Source of the DNA: Gammaproteobacteria bacterium
GTDB taxonomy: Bacteria; Pseudomonadota; Gammaproteobacteria; Xanthomonadales; Rhodanobacteraceae
DNA: 64,000 nucleotides
Assembly (NCBI GenBank): GCA_004295005.1
Contig: SHNG01000054.1
Span: forward strand, 1-64,000
Direction of reading: 5' to 3'
Shown: one piece after another, positions 61,932 to 64,000 of the stretch
Layout of the letters: each line of letters begins with the position of its first letter
How positions within the stretch are numbered: the first letter of the stretch is position 1
The notes under the pieces: model-generated
The model's input: only the letters and a program-made list of their open reading frames with translations
Told to the model about the DNA's origin: nothing
The model's database searches: none
Position numbers and translations under genes: made by a program

Positions 61932-63500
61932 ATGAGGAAGGCATTCTGGCGCTTGCTTCGCCTGATCGGCATCGGCCTGCTGGTCGTGCTGGTGCTCGTG
62001 GTCAGTGGCGTGTTGCTCGCCGATCGCCTCACGCCACGCGCAACGGGCGCGCGCGGGCATGCGCTGGCACTTGAAGACGGCCAGACCGAGATCGACAGGG
62101 AACTCGCGCCCATGCTGGCTGCCAATCCGGGCAAGACGGGCGTGCTGATGTTGTCCGACGGCCTGGACGGGTTTTCCTCGCGTGCCGTATCGGCGCGTCG
62201 TGCGGGTCGCAGCCTCGACCTGCAGTACTACATCTGGCATGACGACTTGACCGGGCACCTGCTTGCGCGCGAGGTCTACCGTGCCGCCGAGCGCGGCGTG
62301 CGCGTGCGCCTGCTGCTTGACGACATGAATGCCGAGGGTCTCGATCCGAAGCTGATGACGCTCGATGCTCACCCGAACATCGAATTGCGCCTGTACAACC
62401 CGTTCCGCAACCGTGAAGGCATCGGGCGACTGTTCGAAATGGTGCAGCGCGTGTTCAGCGTCAACCACCGCATGCACAACAAGGCCTGGATCGCCGACGG
62501 CCGGGTTGCCGTGGTGGGTGGGCGCAACATCGGCGAGGAGTACTTCAGCGCCGATCCCGAGGTCAATTTTCGTGATCTCGACCTGTTGTTGTTTGGGCCG
62601 GCAGTCGGTCAGGCCAGCACGATTTTCGATGACTACTGGAACAGCGCGGCTGCGGTGCCGGTTGCCGCACTTGCCAGGAAGAAGCCGGAACAGATGCGCG
62701 AGTTGGCCGTACAATTCGAGTCGGAGGCGGCCCGCGTCGATGCGCAGCCCTATCTCGAACGACTCGGCCAGTCTCAGGGCATGCGCGCCTACCTGGCGCG
62801 CGAACTGATTCCACACTGGATCGACTCGGTGCAGATCGTTTCCGATCCGCCGCTGAAATGGAAAAGCGATGACCGCAGTGGCTGGCTGGTCGAACGCCTG
62901 ACTGCCATGCTCAAGGGTGCGCGCGAGGAGGCCCTGCTGATCTCACCGTACTTCGTGCCGGGTGAGCAAGGCAATGACGGGCTCGAGGGTCTCGTTGCAG
63001 GCGGCATAAGCGTCGGTGTGGTGACCAATTCACTGGCTGCGAATGATGTTCCTGCCGTGCACAGCGGATATGCCCGCTACCGGGAGCGCCTGCTGCGTGA
63101 GGGCGTGAGTCTGTACGAGATGAAGGCACGTACCCAGGTCGATTCGTCCGGCGTCTTCGGCAGCAGCGGTGCCAGCCTGCACACCAAGGCCTTTGTTGTG
63201 GATGCCGCGCGTGGATTCGTCGGCTCGTTCAATCTTGATCCGCGCTCGGTGGATCTCAACACCGAAATGGGCGTGATGTTCGAGGATGCTGCGTTGGCGC
63301 GTGAACTGCGCAACGAGTATCTGCGCCTGGCCCGGCCGGATCTCAGTTACCGGGTGTACCTTGATCGCGAAGGGCGCTTGCGCTGGCTGGACTGGTCAGT
63401 GGTTCCGCCCCTGGTTTACAGCACGGAGCCGGATGCCAGCCTGCTGCGCAGGCTGCTGGTGGTTGTGCTTGCCTGGCTGCCGATCGAGTCGCAGTTGTAG
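61932..63500 (+). CDS. Phospholipase D superfamily protein, cardiolipin synthase-like
   Basis: A 522-residue membrane-anchored protein with one N-terminal helix (LLRLIGIGLLVVLVLVVSGVLLA). Two HKD motifs are seen: HNKAWIADGR followed by GGRNIGEEYFS near residue 180, and HTKAFVVDA followed by GSFNLDPRS near residue 415. This matches ClsC/YmdC-type cardiolipin synthases, which use phosphatidylethanolamine, although other phosphatidyl transferases are possible. It stands alone; no ymdB-like partner is nearby. Confidence 0.88.
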   Translation: MRKAFWRLLRLIGIGLLVVLVLVVSGVLLADRLTPRATGARGHALALEDGQTEIDRELAPMLAANPGKTGVLMLSDGLDGFSSRAVSARRAGRSLDLQYYIWHDDLTGHLLAREVYRAAERGVRVRLLLDDMNAEGLDPKLMTLDAHPNIELRLYNPFRNREGIGRLFEMVQRVFSVNHRMHNKAWIADGRVAVVGGRNIGEEYFSADPEVNFRDLDLLLFGPAVGQASTIFDDYWNSAAAVPVAALARKKPEQMRELAVQFESEAARVDAQPYLERLGQSQGMRAYLARELIPHWIDSVQIVSDPPLKWKSDDRSGWLVERLTAMLKGAREEALLISPYFVPGEQGNDGLEGLVAGGISVGVVTNSLAANDVPAVHSGYARYRERLLREGVSLYEMKARTQVDSSGVFGSSGASLHTKAFVVDAARGFVGSFNLDPRSVDLNTEMGVMFEDAALARELRNEYLRLARPDLSYRVYLDREGRLRWLDWSVVPPLVYSTEPDASLLRRLLVVVLAWLPIESQL

Positions 63501-63575
63501 GCAAACCCTGCGCTGATGATCGCGGTGGCCAGTTTTCGACCTTGCCAAGGGGGTAGCGTTGGCCCATGCGTCCTG

Positions 63576-63823
63576 CCGTTCGCGGTGTGCTCGTCGAACC
63601 ATGAGCGGCACCCAATCTCGCCGTTCGTGGTGAGCTTGTCGAACCATGAGCGGACTCGCGCAGAATTCGGCTCAATAGTCGATAGGGTCGAAATGACACT
63701 TCCCCGGATTGCGCTGCGCTGCATCCGGGCTACGTTGCGTTGTCCTCCCCCGTTCGTGGCGAGCTTGTCGAACCATGAACGGGGTTGACGGGTGGTTCGA
63801 CAGGCCTGTCGAACCATGGACGG
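63576..63823. repeat. Cluster of TTCGTGGTGAGC repeats around another palindrome
   Basis: Copies at 63576-63608, 63621-63653, 63749-63783 and 63791-63823 match the 33-base family seen at 9008-9136. The last has the perfect palindrome GGTTCGACAGGCCTGTCGAA (63794-63813, continuing CC). Between them is CCCGGATTGCGC...GCATCCGGG (63703-63729), a further palindromic family. The whole 343-base gap between the phospholipase D gene and the GIY-YIG gene is repeats; no gene is seen. Confidence 0.8.
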
Positions 63824-63843
63824 CGAGAGGGTTACCATGTGAC

Positions 63844-64000
63844 ATGGCTTTCTACCTCTACATTTTTCGTTGCGCGGACGGTTCCTACTACACGGGACAC
63901 AGCGATGATCTGGATCGTCGTGTCCATGAGCATCATGCGGGATCGATCCCGGGCTGCTATACCCATGATCGGAGGCCATTGGTGCTGGTTCATGTGCAGG
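63844..64000 (+). CDS. GIY-YIG nuclease family protein (3' end outside window)
   Basis: Fifty-two codons are visible before the window ends. FYLYIFRCADGSYYTGHSDD carries the GIY-YIG-type motif as YLY...YYTG, and DRRVHEHHAGS supplies the conserved Arg and His. The pattern fits the small standalone UPF0213/YhbQ-like subgroup of the family. Catalytic Glu and the C-terminus are not visible. Repeat family members lie up to 20 bases upstream. Confidence 0.85.
   Translation, partial: MAFYLYIFRCADGSYYTGHSDDLDRRVHEHHAGSIPGCYTHDRRPLVLVHVQ

Noticed and set aside
63516..63788. Reading frame through the terminal repeat cluster
   Set aside because: Its sequence consists of repeat-encoded peptides; the real gene, GIY-YIG, starts at 63844.

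Overview
The window reads as chromosomal DNA of a high-GC gammaproteobacterium, most like the Lysobacterales (Xanthomonadales; a Lysobacteraceae or Rhodanobacteraceae-type genome). This is inferred from gene content and order (dedD-cvpA-purF, phoB-phoR-ppk1-ppx, dapA-bamC beside gcvR-bcp, pcnB-folK-panB-panC, rsfS-rlmH-maf-rng-yhdP, guaB-guaA) and from several intergenic palindromic repeat families I associate with xanthomonads and pseudomonads. No plasmid, phage, CRISPR or rRNA signature is seen. One tRNA gene, tRNA-Glu(CUC), is present.

Layout. 1-3 kb: end of a dedD-like SPOR gene, cvpA and purF. 3-9 kb: a ferritin-like DUF455 protein, two large membrane proteins and, on the other strand, a GT2-DUF2304-GT4 glycosyltransferase set. 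9-12.3 kb: an accessory-looking patch of three exported proteins with lower GC, framed by repeats. 12.3-21.7 kb: lpxH and a periplasmic cyclophilin, then a tight minus-strand run bepA-phoB-phoR-ppk1-ppx (phosphate sensing and polyphosphate turnover). 21.8-30.9 kb: glutaredoxin, an exported unknown, NAD-type isocitrate dehydrogenase, thiD, an outer-membrane barrel, PIN-PhoH, bcp-gcvR, dapA-bamC. 31-42 kb: fdxA, tRNA-Glu, pcnB-folK-panB-panC, a candidate small RNA, queG, nnr-tsaE-amiC-mutL. 42-50 kb: DUF1684, crotonase, FKBP isomerase, small unknowns, NUDIX, sulfurtransferase, rsfS-rlmH-maf-rng. 50-64 kb: yhdP, NUDIX, EamA exporter, DUF1244, OsmC, folD, guaB-guaA, an exported unknown, a phospholipase-D protein, a repeat cluster and the start of a GIY-YIG protein.

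Most of the window is housekeeping. The most unusual signal is the repeat landscape. Three MITE-like elements share terminal inverted repeats of the form AGGgaaaCTCTGA but carry different palindromic cores, and each abuts the 3' end of a gene. In two of them the left terminus supplies the stop codon (purF, rng). Other repeats have entered coding frames: one inserts a segment into a polytopic membrane protein, and another forms the translated N-terminus of GuaA. Other points to look at are a PhoR kinase without membrane segments, a terminator-ended small-RNA candidate after panC, a leaderless-looking nnr promoter, and the secreted-protein trio at 9.5-12.3 kb. I found no clear new defence or biosynthetic system.
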